Assembly: GCF_037860775.1 (NCBI RefSeq)
Contig: NZ_JBBEWC010000004.1
Coordinates: 124,001-188,000, forward strand
Direction: 5' to 3'
Length of the DNA stretch: 64,000 bases
From: Emticicia soli
GTDB taxonomy: Bacteria; Bacteroidota; Bacteroidia; Cytophagales; Spirosomataceae
A program made the translations under genes and the position numbers. This document shows positions 62,542 to 64,000 of the stretch, one piece after another (the first letter of the stretch is position 1; the number at the start of each line of letters is the position of its first letter). The notes beneath the pieces were generated by a model. The model was not told where the DNA came from and did no database searches. It saw nothing but the letters and a program-made list of their open reading frames with translations.

Positions 62542-64000
62542 TTATAATCTGGTTACGCCTTTGCGTTTTAGTGCCAGATCATGGGCTGTATCGTAGTACG
62601 AGCGTAGGTTTGTCCAGTCGAATATCTCCGAAATGTTCTCTACCCTATTACGCTGCATAATGCGGTCACGGCGGTTCATTGTTACGAAGTTAAACAAGAT
62701 GTCGGCCAATTGGTCGGCAGCTTCATCATAGCTCTTCGTTTTACGATTCACCACATATACACCTACACTATCATAATCTTTCATTAATTGAATCATAAAA
62801 TCACCAAAGCCCGATAAATCACTTGTTACGGTCGGAATCCCCCTCACTACACATTCAAGCGGTGTATAACCCCAAGGCTCATAATAGCTCGGAAAAATAC
62901 CCAGGTGGCAACCTCTCACAAACTGGCTGTACTCCATACCAAAGAGCGGATTTGTGGGCGATATAAAATCAGGGTGGTAAACAAATTTCACCCGGTCTTG
63001 CTGATGATTTTGCAGGTTTGTATATCTCAGATAGTTTGTAATATCATCTTCCTGTTTAAGCAAGTGTGTTACAGTATGAGGTAATTTCTTGGTTTTCCAG
63101 GTCTGAATAGTGCGGCGCAATCTTAATCGCCAGTATTCATCAACAAACTCGTTCAAATCTGGCAGATTTGGGTTTTCATCAGCCGCCGATGCATGGAATA
63201 AGTGCTCCCCTACTTGCTTCTCAATGGCTTCGCAGGTTTCTCTTATTTCTTCCATTACGGCTCTCGACTGTAACACCTCAGGGTTAATAGAATACACCGG
63301 ATTTTTAGTGATTATAAACATCACAATGGTAGTATCAAGCCCGGCCTGTACAATCTTGAAGTTTAGCCTTTTCAGAGCTTCAAGCGTCAGGTCATAGCCT
63401 TTGTTTCTGAACTCATAACGGCCTGATGTAAAGAAATAAAGTGTATTATCTAAATCCCAAGAGTAACTCTGAAAGAAATTCCCCATCACAAACTGGTGGA
63501 TTTTCTCTTTATATTTCAAATGCAGATTCTGGAACTCGTGCGTTGCAGCAAAGCGTGTTACATTCAATCCGTTTGGTAATATTAAATCACAATTACGGCC
63601 AAAGAACACTTCACACTCTTTGGCTGTTACATCACTTACTGTTGTAAGCACGTGGCTTTTCTGCGCCGCAAAACGCTCAATTTTAGCTTGTGCTTCTACA
63701 CCATAGTGTCGAGCCTCGTGTTCCCAGTTATAGTATGGTAGTTTTTCGTAGAAATCGGGCTCGTTTCCGGCTATGTAGCGGCCAAGCATGGTAGCATGCG
63801 TAGTAAATACAGTAGAGATAGGCACATTATCTGTACGAATATCAATCAAAGCTGTTGCCACCATCCACTCATGAAAATGCGCTACTATATCATTCTTATG
63901 CCCATAGGTTTCGCCAAACTCTGTAAGAAACACTCTTATCATTTCGCCTAATACAATCACCTGGTCAACCAATGGTTCTGCATTTAAAGTCGAAATCTGG
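62542..64000 (-). CDS. Glycogen synthase, GT3-type (N-terminus cut by window edge)
   Basis: The frame is open to the right edge, so 486 residues are visible and the N-terminus lies beyond. The visible part starts with DIVAHFHEWMVATAL and contains the GT3 signature MEYSQFVRGCHLGIFPSYYEPWGYTPLECVVRG with the conserved Glu-rich acceptor/donor site, then VTSDLSGFGDFM. Eukaryotic-type (GT3) glycogen synthase uses a UDP- or ADP-glucose donor and adds glucose in alpha-1,4 linkage. It occurs in several Bacteroidota. An uncommon large central insertion (about 230-320 of the visible part) is notable. It would work with the GH13 enzyme at 27609. Confidence 0.9.
   Translation of the reverse strand, partial: QISTLNAEPLVDQVIVLGEMIRVFLTEFGETYGHKNDIVAHFHEWMVATALIDIRTDNVPISTVFTTHATMLGRYIAGNEPDFYEKLPYYNWEHEARHYGVEAQAKIERFAAQKSHVLTTVSDVTAKECEVFFGRNCDLILPNGLNVTRFAATHEFQNLHLKYKEKIHQFVMGNFFQSYSWDLDNTLYFFTSGRYEFRNKGYDLTLEALKRLNFKIVQAGLDTTIVMFIITKNPVYSINPEVLQSRAVMEEIRETCEAIEKQVGEHLFHASAADENPNLPDLNEFVDEYWRLRLRRTIQTWKTKKLPHTVTHLLKQEDDITNYLRYTNLQNHQQDRVKFVYHPDFISPTNPLFGMEYSQFVRGCHLGIFPSYYEPWGYTPLECVVRGIPTVTSDLSGFGDFMIQLMKDYDSVGVYVVNRKTKSYDEAADQLADILFNFVTMNRRDRIMQRNRVENISEIFDWTNLRSYYDTAHDLALKRKGVTRL

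Noticed and set aside
1..64000. Anti-phage, toxin-antitoxin or biosynthetic gene cluster
   Set aside because: No nuclease, reverse transcriptase, helicase pair, toxin pair or assembly-line enzyme was found; the genes are mostly envelope, signalling and housekeeping.
1..64000. tRNA or rRNA genes
   Set aside because: Scanning by eye for TTCGANTC-type T-loops and acceptor pairing found none; a tRNA-finding program could still reveal one.

Overview
The window is chromosomal DNA from an AT-rich member of the Bacteroidota, most likely Cytophagales (Spirosomataceae/Cytophagaceae type; genus not determinable by eye). The evidence is: promoters of the Bacteroidota form (TTG, 19-21 bp, TAnnTTTG) with almost no Shine-Dalgarno sequences; a CheB-CheR-histidine kinase fusion; an OMP_b-brl_3-type TonB-dependent receptor; a GT3-type glycogen synthase; type B L31; and two secreted proteins ending in the C-terminal domain called '3-coathanger stack' in Cytophagales.

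Layout. 1-5.7 kb: cell-envelope and exported proteins (partial zinc metallopeptidase, lipoprotein, seven-repeat propeller-like protein) and a Tat-exported Gfo/Idh/MocA oxidoreductase. 5.8-17.6 kb: a signalling block with a single-domain response regulator, a 1248-aa two-kinase hybrid sensor and a 1250-aa CheB-CheR-PAS-PAS-kinase fusion. Between the sensors lie Nudix, GyrI-like, AraC and trans-aconitate methyltransferase-like genes. 17.6-25.3 kb: mostly minus-strand small membrane proteins, lipoproteins, a DUF892 ferritin-like protein, a DUF4932 metallopeptidase, a palindromic repeat element with flanking direct repeats, an ICL/PEP-mutase-like enzyme and an NTF2-like protein. 25.3-36.1 kb: an outer-membrane barrel with helix-hairpin-helix repeats, a GH13 glucan enzyme, an AsmA-like protein, a Crp/Fnr regulator with a palindromic site next to a DinB gene, and a PKD/beta-propeller lipoprotein. 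36.2-42.8 kb: housekeeping genes (NrdA, thiamine pyrophosphokinase, IspE, cytochrome oxidase subunit III, RecO); the long gap upstream of nrdA carries two perfect DnaA boxes. 42.9-51.2 kb: a large secreted S8 protease, L31, a membrane-bound AraC regulator and an outer-membrane receptor. 51.2-64 kb: DMT transporter, TIGR01777 epimerase, HIT protein, beta-carbonic anhydrase, GpsA, a TolC/adaptor efflux pair, a cysteine-cluster protein with GatB and a thioredoxin-like lipoprotein, and a partial glycogen synthase cut by the right edge.

No rRNA, tRNA, CRISPR array, transposase, integrase or recognisable phage module was seen. I see no clear anti-phage system. The most unusual items are: the repeat element at 22278-22508; the DnaA-box-bearing gap upstream of nrdA; the perfect 16-bp palindrome placed like a class II activator site before dinB; the two sensors sharing one kinase module type with a lone response regulator; and the C-terminal domain shared by two otherwise unrelated secreted proteins.
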